60,482 nt of DNA from Nitrospira sp. (lineage in GTDB: Bacteria > Nitrospirota > Nitrospiria > Nitrospirales > UBA8639). The translations under genes were made by a program, and so were the position numbers. Of the stretch, positions 45,382 to 54,832 are shown piece by piece (the first letter of the stretch is position 1; every line of letters begins with the position of its first letter). Location of the stretch: positions 1-60,482 of the forward strand of contig WTGX01000026.1 in NCBI GenBank assembly GCA_011523385.1. Direction: 5' to 3'. The notes below the pieces were generated by a model that made no database searches, was not told the origin of the DNA, and was given only the letters and a program-made list of their open reading frames with translations.

Positions 45382-46854
45382 ATGCGACGATTTTTTTTGA
45401 TCACGGGGGCCATGATAGTCCTCATGATTATGCCGCAAGCAACGGTTTGGGCCGAGGAAGAATTCACTCCCGCTCAAATGAAACAGATACGCAAAATGTT
45501 TGAAGAGTGGTCAAAGCAACAGCGCCAACAACAGCCGCCACCTGCAGCGGGAGGGCCGGCCATAGCGGCCCCAAGACCACCGGCCCAAAAGGGCACTTCC
45601 ATCCCATCCATGGGCGACACCACGAAACAGTCAATCCGATACGGCACGGAATTCTCGGGTGGTAGCGGTCTGCAGGGTGGACGGACCATCTACGCCAGAC
45701 CCTTTGTCAAGGCGCCGAAAACCATCCTCGGTGGGTACATCGACTTCACGCTCACAAAATGTAACAACGGGGGAGCGCGGGATTGCGATGCGGTGTCGGG
45801 ATTCGACCAGGAACGCTTCGTGCCGTTCTTCTATTCCCAGGTCACGGACCGGCTCAGCGTGGCCGCGGAACTCGAGATTGAACACGGCGGCCCCCAGGGC
45901 AACCAATCGGACGGGGACATCAAGATGGAATTCGCCACCATGGACTACAGGTTCAACGACGCGTTCAACCTGCGTGGGGGCATCATCCTGGTGCCCATGG
46001 GCCGGTTCAACCTCATCCACGACTCGCCCTTGAACGATCTGCCTCTCCGGCCAATGGTGAGCCGTTCAATCCTGCCGTCCACGTTTGCCGAAAGCGGACT
46101 CGGCTTTTTCGGCACGATCTATCCGACCGCGTTGTCCAAGATCGACTACGAATTTTACGTCGTGAATGGCTTTACCGGAGATAACGGCCAGTTTCGGGAC
46201 GGAAACGGGACGCGAGGGTCTCGTGGAAGCCTGAAAAAGGATAACAACGAAAACAAGGCCATTGTCAGCCGTGTCTCGTTCAGCCCGATGTTGGGAGTCG
46301 AGGTGGCCGGCTCGGTGCACCACGGCAAATGGGACAAGAAGGACAAGTATGACCTGACCCTGTGGGCCATCGACGGGGCCCTGCAACGAGGCCCCTTTGA
46401 ACTCATGGGTGAAGCCGCCTGGGCCAACGCCGAAGGTCACGGGTTGTATCAGACTGTGGCGGGGACAGTATCCCGTCAAGACGGTGACGACTCAAACAGA
46501 CGCCAAGTTGACCAAGCAGGAGGCGAATTCTATGTCGTCCCCGAAAACATGTTCGGATATTACGTGCAATTGAATTACCACTTTATGCCCGAGGGCCTCA
46601 CCAGGGCCCTGCCCAGCTACTTCGGCCAGGACTCGACGTTTACGGGCATCCTTCGTTGGGGACGGGCGGATACCAACACCGATTCCGATATCAATCCAAA
46701 TGACGAACAACGGTTGACCTTGGGGCTCAATTTCCGGCCGATAGAAGACTCGGTCATCAAGTTCGCCTATACGTGGAACGAGAAGGGCGTGAACAATCCT
46801 GCGGGAGCCACGAATCACAACGGGTTCCAATTCAATTTGTCGTCGTACTTCTAA
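45382..46854 (+). CDS. Outer-membrane beta-barrel porin
   Basis: A 490-residue exported protein: signal peptide (1-24, ending VWA), a Gln/Pro-rich helical segment (about 27-70), then a barrel with alternating hydrophobic strands and a terminal phenylalanine ('FNLSSYF') as needed for BAM insertion. Its nearest style is the phosphate-selective/OprP-like porin group. TAAGGAGG precedes the ATG. It heads the plus-strand run of envelope genes up to 48780. Confidence 0.85.
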   Translation: MRRFFLITGAMIVLMIMPQATVWAEEEFTPAQMKQIRKMFEEWSKQQRQQQPPPAAGGPAIAAPRPPAQKGTSIPSMGDTTKQSIRYGTEFSGGSGLQGGRTIYARPFVKAPKTILGGYIDFTLTKCNNGGARDCDAVSGFDQERFVPFFYSQVTDRLSVAAELEIEHGGPQGNQSDGDIKMEFATMDYRFNDAFNLRGGIILVPMGRFNLIHDSPLNDLPLRPMVSRSILPSTFAESGLGFFGTIYPTALSKIDYEFYVVNGFTGDNGQFRDGNGTRGSRGSLKKDNNENKAIVSRVSFSPMLGVEVAGSVHHGKWDKKDKYDLTLWAIDGALQRGPFELMGEAAWANAEGHGLYQTVAGTVSRQDGDDSNRRQVDQAGGEFYVVPENMFGYYVQLNYHFMPEGLTRALPSYFGQDSTFTGILRWGRADTNTDSDINPNDEQRLTLGLNFRPIEDSVIKFAYTWNEKGVNNPAGATNHNGFQFNLSSYF

Positions 46855-46860
46855 CCGAAG

Positions 46861-46920
46861 GCCCCCCTCCTTTGCCTGCCCCGAGCCAAGTCGAAGGGTA
46901 AGGAGGGGATAGGGGAGGTA
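46861..46920. repeat. Intergenic hairpin repeat, type A (variant copy)
   Basis: Inverted copy with arms CCCCTCCTT and AAGGAGGGG, but the short loop is replaced by about 27 bp containing 'AAGTCGAAGG'. It ends in GATAGGGGAGGTAG, matching the flank of the other copies. Confidence 0.7.
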
Positions 46921-46935
46921 GAGTGCATTTGGTCT

Positions 46936-47391
46936 ATGGGTAGACACGTTGTTCTTTCCTTGTTTCTGGTCGTCTCCACGGTGGGGTGCGCCGCGGTTTC
47001 CGGCGCGCCCGGCATTGTGAAGGCCGGCTGTTCCTATGACCAGGCCTGGTCCGTGGCCCTCTCGAGTATGAACGAATTCGTGTTGACTCAAGAGGATAAG
47101 GACAAGGGGGTGATTGAAACCGATTGGGCAACCTTTGCTTCCCAGCGAAGTATCGGGGTGTTCCAACGCCAAGGCAACAAGGAACGCGTGCGGTTTTTTG
47201 TGAACGTCGAAGCGGTCCGGCAGCCGGTCAGGATCTCGGTTCGTCAAGCCCGGGAGTTTTTTTCTCCGGTGGGCGCGCGGTCGCAGGGCATAGCCTGGAA
47301 ACGCGTTCCTCCCAACGCCGAGGAGGAACAACGTCTGGTCCAACGGATTACCAATCAACTGCTGAGTGAAGGATGTACGGTCGTCGGTTGA
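46936..47391 (+). CDS. Hypothetical lipoprotein
   Basis: A 151-residue protein with a lipobox (STVGC, Cys about residue 18). The remainder includes 'CSYDQAWSVALSSMNEF' and 'GVIETDWATFASQRS', resembling small BamC/DUF-type envelope lipoproteins, but no firm family match. It overlaps the FMN-binding protein gene by 19 bp, which implies coupled expression. Confidence 0.8.
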   Translation: MGRHVVLSLFLVVSTVGCAAVSGAPGIVKAGCSYDQAWSVALSSMNEFVLTQEDKDKGVIETDWATFASQRSIGVFQRQGNKERVRFFVNVEAVRQPVRISVRQAREFFSPVGARSQGIAWKRVPPNAEEEQRLVQRITNQLLSEGCTVVG

Positions 47392-48137
47392 TACAGAGAC
47401 TTGCAGGGATTGTTGCCGTCTGGAAAGCGGGAATTCGGCTTTTCGTTACTCTTGCTGCGTGCAGTGTCCTAACGGGTTCCCTTTCATCCCAGGTCCTCGC
47501 TCAGGAGCAACCCGAGGAGGAACATCAGGAACGGATTTGGGACCATGAACTCAACCGCTGGCTCACGCCTGAGGAACTGGGACATCTGGAAATCTATTTT
47601 TCCGAGGATGAAGCGGCCCAAGTCATGTTCCCGGATTCCGAAAAGATCCGTAGGGAAACCTTGACCTTGACGTCAGACCAGAAAGCCTTCGTCGAAAAAG
47701 TCATCGGCTGGGAATTTCCGGAATATACCTTCGACGTCTTCATCGGCGAAACCCAGGGGAACGTTGACGGGTACGCGCTCATCCAGAATACCATCGGCAA
47801 GCATCGCCCGATTACGTACATGGTGGGCGTGACCGCGACAGGCGAATGCATGAACTTTGAAGTCATGGTGTACCGGGAAGCCCGGGGTAACGAGATCGCC
47901 ACCAAACGCTTCAATTATCAATATCAGGGCAAAACCATTGGAGACCCGATACGGATCAATCGCGATATCATCAACATCACCGGGGCCACGATGTCCGTGC
48001 GGTCCGCGAGTGCCGGAGTCAAACGCGTGCTCGTCCTGGTGAATGAATTCTATTTGAAACCTCGCGGGCTCGGCCGAGACGTTCTAGCGGCCAACAAACA
48101 GGAAAAAGGGTTCTTTGAAGTCCTCTTTGGGCTCTGA
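47373..48137 (+). CDS. Exported FMN-binding domain protein
   Basis: A 254-residue protein with an N-terminal export/anchor segment (about 20-43) and a C-terminal FMN-binding domain of the RnfG/NqrC type. The flavinylation motif is I-T-G-A-T-M-S (residues 202-208); Thr206 is the expected FMN attachment site for ApbE. The domain is preceded by a helical region with 'ETLTLTSDQKAFVEKVIG'. It lies next to a porin, a lipoprotein and a membrane protein, with apbE close by, so it is probably an electron carrier in the periplasm. Confidence 0.88.
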   Translation: MYGRRLIQRLAGIVAVWKAGIRLFVTLAACSVLTGSLSSQVLAQEQPEEEHQERIWDHELNRWLTPEELGHLEIYFSEDEAAQVMFPDSEKIRRETLTLTSDQKAFVEKVIGWEFPEYTFDVFIGETQGNVDGYALIQNTIGKHRPITYMVGVTATGECMNFEVMVYREARGNEIATKRFNYQYQGKTIGDPIRINRDIINITGATMSVRSASAGVKRVLVLVNEFYLKPRGLGRDVLAANKQEKGFFEVLFGL

Positions 48138-48155
48138 GGAAATGAAAACCACTGG

Positions 48156-48175
48156 ATTCCCGCGTTCGCGGGAAT
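48156..48175. repeat. Intergenic hairpin repeat, type C
   Basis: ATTCCCGCG-TT-CGCGGGAAT, a 9-bp stem, 18 bp after the FMN-binding gene. May also work as a transcript-end hairpin. Confidence 0.8.
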
Positions 48176-48261
48176 GACAAATTCTGGTTCTTGGCATAAG
48201 AATAACGGATGGGGCTCAATGACAGAAGGAGGTCAGGGCTCTACGTGAAGACGTTTTTGCA

Positions 48262-48780
48262 ATGCGGAATTTCAATACCCGGTTTCGGCTCCGTGACACC
48301 GACCGGCAGATCCGGCTGGTGTACACGTGGTTCCTGCTGCTCATGTTCGTGGGATTCGTCTTCACCTTTATCTGGGCGCACAGCATGACCGACCTGACGC
48401 CAAAAGGCATTGCCCTGCACTATCGCGGATCCCCTGAAAATTTCGGCGAGCCCATGTCCTTCGGGCAACTGGCCGAAACCACACATTTTCACTTGTTCAC
48501 GATGCCCGTCGTGTTCCTGATCATGGTGCACGTCCTGTACCTGACCATGGCCAGCCCTCTCGTGAAAATGTTGACCACGTGGGCCGCGTTTGTCGGCGTA
48601 ACGCTGGATCTCGTCTCGCCGTGGCTGATCACCTACGTGTCTCCCCTCTTCGTGTTAACCCTGTTGACCGGCGACGTGCTCATGACGATCACGTTTTTGA
48701 TCATGTTTGCCATTCCCATGTACGAAATGTGGATCTTGAACCATCCCTTTATCATGCGAAAAGGTGACGATACGGAATAA
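48262..48780 (+). CDS. Four-helix integral membrane protein, possible haem carrier
   Basis: A 172-residue protein with about four membrane helices (near 20-42, 73-95, 100-120, 125-150). 'THFHLFTMPVVFLIMVHVLY' places histidines at both ends of one helix, an arrangement used for haem in cytochrome b-type proteins. The family is not recognised. Position after the FMN-binding protein suggests it may pass electrons from quinol to that flavoprotein; this is inference. Confidence 0.7.
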   Translation: MRNFNTRFRLRDTDRQIRLVYTWFLLLMFVGFVFTFIWAHSMTDLTPKGIALHYRGSPENFGEPMSFGQLAETTHFHLFTMPVVFLIMVHVLYLTMASPLVKMLTTWAAFVGVTLDLVSPWLITYVSPLFVLTLLTGDVLMTITFLIMFAIPMYEMWILNHPFIMRKGDDTE

Positions 48781-48811
48781 ACGACCTGTGGTCGCCATTC
48801 CCTGTGTCGTC

Positions 48812-48874
48812 ATGAACAACGCGCTCCGCCGCCGGGTGGCGGAGTTAGTGACGCAATACAAGGCCCTCGGATGA
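48812..48874 (+). other. Very short open frame
   Basis: ATG to TGA encoding 20 residues (MNNALRRRVAELVTQYKALG). It may be the tail of a lost gene; no evidence that it is translated. Confidence 0.2.
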
Positions 48875-48938
48875 CGTGCGAGGCGCGGGCTTGACGAAGA
48901 TCAGCCTTGCCGTGGAACAAGAATGACCATTGGAAAAG

Positions 48939-49094
48939 GTGAGCATCCGTTCCGGTACATTTCGTGGCGTGCTCATGTGGCGGTGGCTCATTTGCTGTGG
49001 GATAGGCGTTTTCCTGTTGGACGCTACCTCCGCCCATGCGGCCACACTCCGCGTCACGGTAGAGAAAATTCGTAACGATGCAACGGGCTTATGA
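48939..49094 (+). pseudogene. Truncated exported protein, DUF2141-like start
   Basis: From GTG, a 51-residue frame gives a signal peptide ('WLICCGIGVFLLDATSAHA') then 'ATLRVTVEKIRNDATGL' and a stop. The mature start resembles DUF2141 proteins, which run on for about 100 residues more. It therefore looks like a gene cut short by a frameshift or deletion. Confidence 0.5.
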
Positions 49095-49153
49095 TCGGGA
49101 TGAGCGTCGGTTGCTCACAAAACCAGGTAGGTCACTGAGTTGCTCATTGACTC

Positions 49154-49447
49154 TCATGTAAACTTGAGCACGGCAATAATGATCCCAGCCAGCACGGTGG
49201 TCCAAGTCATTAACTTGACCTGAAGCTGGGCCATGTCGGTCTTCAGTTCCGTCTTCAGTTCGGCTATCTCGGTCTTCAGTTCCGTCTTCAGTTCGGCTAT
49301 CTCGGTCTTCAGGCCGGCAATGTCGGCTTTGGTTGCGAAGTGCTCGCTTTCATGTTCATGAATTGCTTGGGCAATTCCCTCAGCCTGAGGTTGATTGAAC
49401 CCATGCTCCCGCTCCAGTTTTTTGGCTAAGGCAATGGCGTTACTCAT
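49154..49447 (-). CDS. Coiled-coil membrane-anchored protein (DUF1640-like)
   Basis: A 97-residue protein: a helical N-terminus, a coiled coil with repeated KTEIAELKTEL units (about 45-72), and one C-terminal membrane helix ('TWTTVLAGIIIAVLKFT'). The layout resembles small DUF1640/CCDC90-type proteins of unknown role. The coiled coil is encoded by nearly exact direct DNA repeats, so its length may vary between strains. Confidence 0.75.
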   Translation of the reverse strand: MSNAIALAKKLEREHGFNQPQAEGIAQAIHEHESEHFATKADIAGLKTEIAELKTELKTEIAELKTELKTDMAQLQVKLMTWTTVLAGIIIAVLKFT

Positions 49448-49649
49448 GACGTTACTATACCAAATCGCCGGACGGTGGGCAATTCAGACGTTTGTAGCAA
49501 ATGAGAAAAGAATGGGTGCTCTCGCTTTCAATCTTTTCTTGGACATCATGTGTTTCACGGAATTGCCGGTTTACGCGCGCTAATCCGACCTAAAATACGT
49601 CAAAATGTATCCTCATTCGCTGACGGCGTGAGTGAACGTTGAGATTGCC

Positions 49650-52373
49650 TCACGTGCCGTCGTCATCTTGCAAAAACCGGTCGACGCGTTCTTGCAACCT
49701 CGTTTGAATGGATTCACACGTCCCGGCGTCTTCGACTTTGTTGCCGTTGCGTTCCGTGACGTGAAACACGTCCACGACTTGGTCGAGACGCGTTCCGATC
49801 CTGGCCGAGTGGACTGAGAGCTCGAGTTCGTACAGCGTTTTGGCGATCTCATGCAGCAGGCCCTGCTTGTCATCGGCAAACACGTCGATCACGGTGAAGT
49901 GGTCCGACGTCTCATTGTCGATCTTGACTTCCGTGCGATGCCGGCGAATCGGCATGTGGCTGCGAAATGACACACGTTGATTCTGCTTCATAAACGCTTC
50001 GATTGAAAGTTCACCCTTCAAGACGCTGACAGTCGCCTTCCCTACTTTTTCCAGCCTCGCCGGCGTGGGTTCGCCGCTGAAATCGTGGTCCTTGACCAAA
50101 AACGTATCCACCACAATGCCGTCCGGTCTCGTCACGATCTGGGCATCAAGCACCCGCAGGCCTTTCGCGGCCAGCACGCCGGTCATTTTCATAAAGATCC
50201 CGGACGCCACGGACTCGAAAGCAATGAGCGAATACTCGCACACCTTCAATTCACGGTTGTAGGTGGATTCGACCATGGGACGTTCCGGGGTCAAGGACCG
50301 GATGGCGGACAGGTGAGCGATGATTCGATCATTCGCCGTTCCGGAAAGGTAGCGCGCCGGAAAGACTTCCAATTGGCTCCTAACCCATTCACGGTTCGGA
50401 GCACCCTGGCCCTCGGCCGCCCGTCCACCTGCTTCAACGCGAGCGAGGCCCGCCTCCCAAGCCGCCATGACCTCGTTTGTCACTAGCTCGACGTCCGAAG
50501 CGGACCCCACCTGCTCGCTTTGTCCGGACACCTCAGGAAGCGACAGAAAATAGAGTTCGATCAGCAACGCCTCTTTCCATTTCGTCAGCATATCCGGTCC
50601 CACCGCCGCAATGTCCGCGGCCGTCAGGAGCAGGAGTTGTTTCAATCGTTCAGCATCGCCCACGGCCCGGCAGAACGTCTGCCGCACTTTTTCATCATGC
50701 GGGTCCCGTCGAAAGGCCGTTTTCGCCATCAGCAGGTGCTCATGAACCAGGAACTCCAGGGTTTGGGTTTCTTGTGCGTCGAGTGCCAATCTGAAGGATA
50801 CGTCCCGGGCGATCTTTTTGCCGACTTCGCTGTGGTCTTCAGGGAGACCTTTTCCTGCGTCATGAAGCAGCACGGCCAAGTGCAGGAGATCCTTCTCTTG
50901 AATCTCCTGGTACACCGTACCCAACCTTCCGGGTTGTTTCCCTAACGTCTCGACTTTTTTCACGGCCAGGAGGCTGTGTTCGTCCACCGTATATTTGTGG
51001 TATTGGTTGAATTGCATGAGGCCCCGTACACGACCAAAGGCGGGAATCAGTTTTTCCAGAACCCGGGCCTGATGCATCAACGTCAAGGTATCGGCAACCG
51101 CATCGGGTCCCGACAATATTTCTCGAAATCGACGGCTCACGGCCGGGGAAGCAAACAGGTGGTCGGGCATGCTTTCCATGTGGCGATGAATTTCTTCCAG
51201 CACCAAGCCGTCAATCGGCACTCCTTGTTTTTGCGCGACCTGAAAGAGGCTCAAGAGACGTTCCGGATCATCAAGGACCTGCATGAGTTTGTCGTCATGG
51301 ATGGACAACCTCCCGTCAACCGTTTGAAAAAAGCCGTCGATCAACGGAGCCGGCCACAGTCGTTTGAGGCGAGTCCAGAGATTTGCGGAATCTGCACGCT
51401 CCACGAATCGCATCGCACGCTGATGAATGCCGGTGGTCAGACGATAATACTGCTGCATGAACTGCTCAACGCCCAGCAGATGCGATTCATCGTGATAACC
51501 GAACTCCTCAGCCATGCGCACTTGTTCGTCGAACGACAGGATTTCCTGGGCCCGACCCGCGCCCAAATGAAGCAAGGCGCGCACCTTGAACAGAAACTCT
51601 CTCGCTTCGAGCAAGGCCGTATAATCCTGATGCGCCAAGACTCCACGGTCGACCAACCCCTGCAACGTGACGGCCTGATACCGGGCCATGCCAACCCATT
51701 GCAGCAAGTGAACGTCTCTTAACCCACCCTTGCTTTTCTTGACGTTCGGTTCCAGGAGAAACACGGTCTCTCCGAATTTGGCATAGTCCTGTTCCCGCTC
51801 TTCGAGTTTCTCACGGATGAAATTCCCCACTCGTCTTCCCAACACGCGCTTGGCAAACCGTCGCTGAAACTCTTGAAAGACTACCGGGTTACCTACTAGA
51901 AACCGTGACTCCATCAGCGCGGTTTTGGCCGACAAATCCCCCTCCGCCACTACCATACAATCGTGAATCGACCGGACGCTATGACCCACCTGAAATCCCA
52001 AGTCCCATAAATGGTGAAAGATCTGCTTGGAGAGATCCTGGACGACCGTGCTACCGCCGGCGCGATACAGCATCATGACGTCGATATCGGAATACGGAGC
52101 CAGTTCACGTCGACCGTAGCCCCCCACGGCCACCAGACAACAGTGCTGCATGCCTGAAGGCGCATCGCCGCTCCGCTGCCTAATCACGCTTCGATATCTG
52201 CCGATCAGGACCGTATCCACGAGGGAGGTAAAATCTGACACGACTTCTGTCCCGGACACCCCTTCGCGCAATCGCCCGAGCATGCCTTCACGGCGCGCAT
52301 CGAGGACGGCTTGCGTGGAGGACGCACCCGATTGAGACAAATCCACTGTTTGTTTCATGCGTTCCTGATTCAC
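49650..52373 (-). CDS. glnD: Bifunctional uridylyltransferase/uridylyl-removing enzyme GlnD
   Basis: About 907 residues. The enzyme senses glutamine and adds or removes UMP on PII proteins. Nucleotidyltransferase domain with 'GYGRRELAPYSDIDVMMLY', HD domain with 'LAVLLHDAGKG', and two C-terminal ACT domains for glutamine. AGGAG lies 7 bp before a GTG at 52373; an upstream TTG (52448) overlapping the nadE stop is the alternative. It follows nadE on the same strand. Confidence 0.94.
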   Translation of the reverse strand: MNQERMKQTVDLSQSGASSTQAVLDARREGMLGRLREGVSGTEVVSDFTSLVDTVLIGRYRSVIRQRSGDAPSGMQHCCLVAVGGYGRRELAPYSDIDVMMLYRAGGSTVVQDLSKQIFHHLWDLGFQVGHSVRSIHDCMVVAEGDLSAKTALMESRFLVGNPVVFQEFQRRFAKRVLGRRVGNFIREKLEEREQDYAKFGETVFLLEPNVKKSKGGLRDVHLLQWVGMARYQAVTLQGLVDRGVLAHQDYTALLEAREFLFKVRALLHLGAGRAQEILSFDEQVRMAEEFGYHDESHLLGVEQFMQQYYRLTTGIHQRAMRFVERADSANLWTRLKRLWPAPLIDGFFQTVDGRLSIHDDKLMQVLDDPERLLSLFQVAQKQGVPIDGLVLEEIHRHMESMPDHLFASPAVSRRFREILSGPDAVADTLTLMHQARVLEKLIPAFGRVRGLMQFNQYHKYTVDEHSLLAVKKVETLGKQPGRLGTVYQEIQEKDLLHLAVLLHDAGKGLPEDHSEVGKKIARDVSFRLALDAQETQTLEFLVHEHLLMAKTAFRRDPHDEKVRQTFCRAVGDAERLKQLLLLTAADIAAVGPDMLTKWKEALLIELYFLSLPEVSGQSEQVGSASDVELVTNEVMAAWEAGLARVEAGGRAAEGQGAPNREWVRSQLEVFPARYLSGTANDRIIAHLSAIRSLTPERPMVESTYNRELKVCEYSLIAFESVASGIFMKMTGVLAAKGLRVLDAQIVTRPDGIVVDTFLVKDHDFSGEPTPARLEKVGKATVSVLKGELSIEAFMKQNQRVSFRSHMPIRRHRTEVKIDNETSDHFTVIDVFADDKQGLLHEIAKTLYELELSVHSARIGTRLDQVVDVFHVTERNGNKVEDAGTCESIQTRLQERVDRFLQDDDGT

Positions 52374-52444
52374 GGACGTACTCCTGTGCCGTTGCCGCAC
52401 ACCACGCTCCTGCTCTCCTCGTATACCGGCTTGAACATTGTCCG

Positions 52445-54229
52445 TCAACGCTTGACGTATCGATTGGTGATCGGCATCCGCCGATCCTTCCCCAGTGCTT
52501 TTTGCGTGATCTTGATCCCGACCGGAGCTTGACGACGTTTGTATTCACTACGATCTACCATGGCCATCACGTGCTTGACGGTTTGCAAGGAAAAGCCCCT
52601 GCCGGCGATTTCCCGAAGGGAACAGTCTTGTTCGACGTACGCTTCCAGGATGGGGTCAAGGACTCCATAGGGCGGTAACGCGTCCTGGTCGGTTTGTCCG
52701 GGCTTGAGTTCGGCCGACGGCGCGCGGTCGATGACCCGTTGAGGAATCACAACCCTGCCATGGGTATCAACGGCCTTCAAGTTCCGATACCGTGCCAGGT
52801 CATACACCAGGATTTTGGGGACGTCTTTGATCACGGCAAAACCGCCGGCCATATCTCCATACAAGGTGGCATACCCGACGCTCATTTCGCTCTTGTTGCC
52901 GGTGGTCAGGACCAAGTGGCCGAACTTGTTGGACAAAGCCATGACAAGGGTGCCACGGATGCGCGCCTGGAGATTTTCTTCCGTGACATCGGACGCGCGT
53001 TCTCCAAACGTTGGAGACAAGGCCCGGACGTATTGTTTCCAGAGACGTGTAATAGAAAGGGTCAATAACTCAACGTGTAGGGCCTTCATCAAGGCCTTGG
53101 CGTCGCTACGGCTTTCCCGCGAGGTAAACGGCGAGGGCATGAACACCCCCGTCACCCGGTCGGGACCGAGGGCATCGGCGGCAATCACCGCGGTCAAGGC
53201 CGAATCGATCCCTCCGCTGACGGCGACTAACACGTGGCGAAAACCGTTCTTCCTCACGTAGTCGCGAACCCCCGTCACCAGAGCCTGATAGATTTCTTCC
53301 AAATCGTGAGGCAAGTCTCGATTTTTCAACGGCACCGGCTTTTTCGTTTTCCGTCGCTCCACCGAAGACAGTCTGACTCGCTTGACGGGATACTGTTGCC
53401 CGGCCCGTTTCACCCGAACCGCGGGACGCGCCTTCCGTTGATCATCGAACGACAGATCGGCCACCAGCAACTCTTCTTCAAAGGCTGCGGCACGCGCGAC
53501 GACCTGTCCCTTTCGATCGACGATCATACTGTTGCCATCAAACACGACTTCGTCCTGTCCTCCGACCATGTTGGTGTAACTCACCACCACGTTATTCTGC
53601 TTGGCACGCTCCGCCAACATGCGTTGCCGCGTTCTGACCTTGCCCACGTGATAGGGGGAGGCGTTGATATTCAGGATCAATTGCGCGCCGCCGACGGCTA
53701 CCTGATCCCGGGTAGGCCCACCGGCGTACCAGATATCCTCACAAATGTTCACGCCAAACCGCACTCCCCGGATTTGGCAGACCAGGGCTTTTTGGCCAGG
53801 CGAAAAATACCGGCTTTCGTCAAACACTCCGTAATTCGGCAGAAACGTTTTTTGACAAGTGGCCGCGACCCGCCGGTCATGAATCACCGCAGCCGCGTTG
53901 AAGACCTGCCGGAGCCCCGAGGGAACGACGAAGGATGCCCTCTCCCGCGAACGGGGGCTTCCCCCCTCTTCCAGATATCCGACAACCACGGTGAGATCCC
54001 GACACTGAGTCGTCAACCATTGGAGGGCGTGAGCCGTGTCGCGGAGAAAACTCGGGCGCAAGACCAGATCTTCCGGTGGATAACCGGTGATGGCCAATTC
54101 CGGGAAGACGACGATATCCGCTCCATCCTGACGAGCGTGTTTCACCCATTTGCCTATCGCACGCACGTTCCCATCCACGTCGCCCACGACGGGATTCATT
54201 TGAACCATGGCAATTCGGCAAGTTCGCAT
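52445..54229 (-). CDS. nadE: Glutamine-dependent NAD+ synthetase
   Basis: A 594-residue two-domain enzyme. The N-terminal nitrilase-type glutaminase ('RIAMVQMNPVVGDVDGN', 'VVFPELAITGYPPEDLV', catalytic Cys in 'GVNICEDIWY') supplies ammonia to the C-terminal synthetase ('LVAVSGGIDSALTAVIAADAL', 'TGNKSEMSVGYATLYGDMAGGF'). It makes NAD+ from deamido-NAD+. I start at MRTCRIAMVQMN; the longer frame upstream is not homologous. Confidence 0.96.
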   Translation of the reverse strand: MRTCRIAMVQMNPVVGDVDGNVRAIGKWVKHARQDGADIVVFPELAITGYPPEDLVLRPSFLRDTAHALQWLTTQCRDLTVVVGYLEEGGSPRSRERASFVVPSGLRQVFNAAAVIHDRRVAATCQKTFLPNYGVFDESRYFSPGQKALVCQIRGVRFGVNICEDIWYAGGPTRDQVAVGGAQLILNINASPYHVGKVRTRQRMLAERAKQNNVVVSYTNMVGGQDEVVFDGNSMIVDRKGQVVARAAAFEEELLVADLSFDDQRKARPAVRVKRAGQQYPVKRVRLSSVERRKTKKPVPLKNRDLPHDLEEIYQALVTGVRDYVRKNGFRHVLVAVSGGIDSALTAVIAADALGPDRVTGVFMPSPFTSRESRSDAKALMKALHVELLTLSITRLWKQYVRALSPTFGERASDVTEENLQARIRGTLVMALSNKFGHLVLTTGNKSEMSVGYATLYGDMAGGFAVIKDVPKILVYDLARYRNLKAVDTHGRVVIPQRVIDRAPSAELKPGQTDQDALPPYGVLDPILEAYVEQDCSLREIAGRGFSLQTVKHVMAMVDRSEYKRRQAPVGIKITQKALGKDRRMPITNRYVKR

Positions 54230-54337
54230 CACAAAAAAAACGTCCTCTTCCTTTCTGGGGAAGAAGGACGCCTTTGTCCAACACCGATCAAGCAATCGTC
54301 TTCGGAGTTTGTACCAACGATCCGGACGACCTGTCAA

Positions 54338-54670
54338 GGCCGCAGGTCAGTTAATAACCTCCCTCGCCCCTTGAGGGCCGGGGTGAGAGGTCTCCAGCGT
54401 CTTTTGGCTTTGTTTTTATCTTCATCTGTCATCCTCGACATCTTTAATCGAGGATCCAGGGTTTTTGCTTCTGTCTTACTCCCTCGCCCCTTGAGGGAGA
54501 GAGCCTGCCCCGGACTTGATCCGGGGGCTGGGGTGAGGGGCTCCAGTGTCTTTTGTCTTTGCTTTTGTCTTTATTTGTCATCCCCGACATCTTTAATCGG
54601 GGATCCAGGCTTTTGCTTTTGTCTTACTCCCTCGCCCCTTGAGGGAGAGGGCCGGGGTGAGGGGTATTCG
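54338..54670. repeat. Array of type B and type D hairpin repeats
   Basis: Three 'CCCTCGCCCCTTGAGGG' modules (54361, 54481, 54631) alternate with two hairpins: ATCCTCGA...TCGAGGAT (54431-54455) and ATCCCCGA...TCGGGGAT (54580-54604). The two hairpins differ by paired changes that keep the stem. No gene occurs between nadE and the DGR. Confidence 0.85.
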
Positions 54671-54832
54671 TATTTCCTGTATTGCCAGCACAGGAAGGAA
54701 CAAGCCGGCACCCCTTCCCCGCCGAAGCGGGGCAAAAGGGACACCGGTCGTGCATTCATCATGACCGTCCCTGGACGCTCGTTCGCACACCCGGCGGTCC
54801 CATGAGACCACCGGCTCTGGCAGCGGAGCGTG

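Noticed and set aside
54338-54670. Alternating repeats considered as a CRISPR array
   Set aside because: Repeat spacing and sequence vary, the between-repeat sequences are themselves repeated, and no cas genes are present.
53234-54805. A 523-residue plus-strand frame opposite nadE
   Set aside because: Antisense shadow of nadE that runs on through repeat DNA; repeats give it a periodic low-complexity tail.
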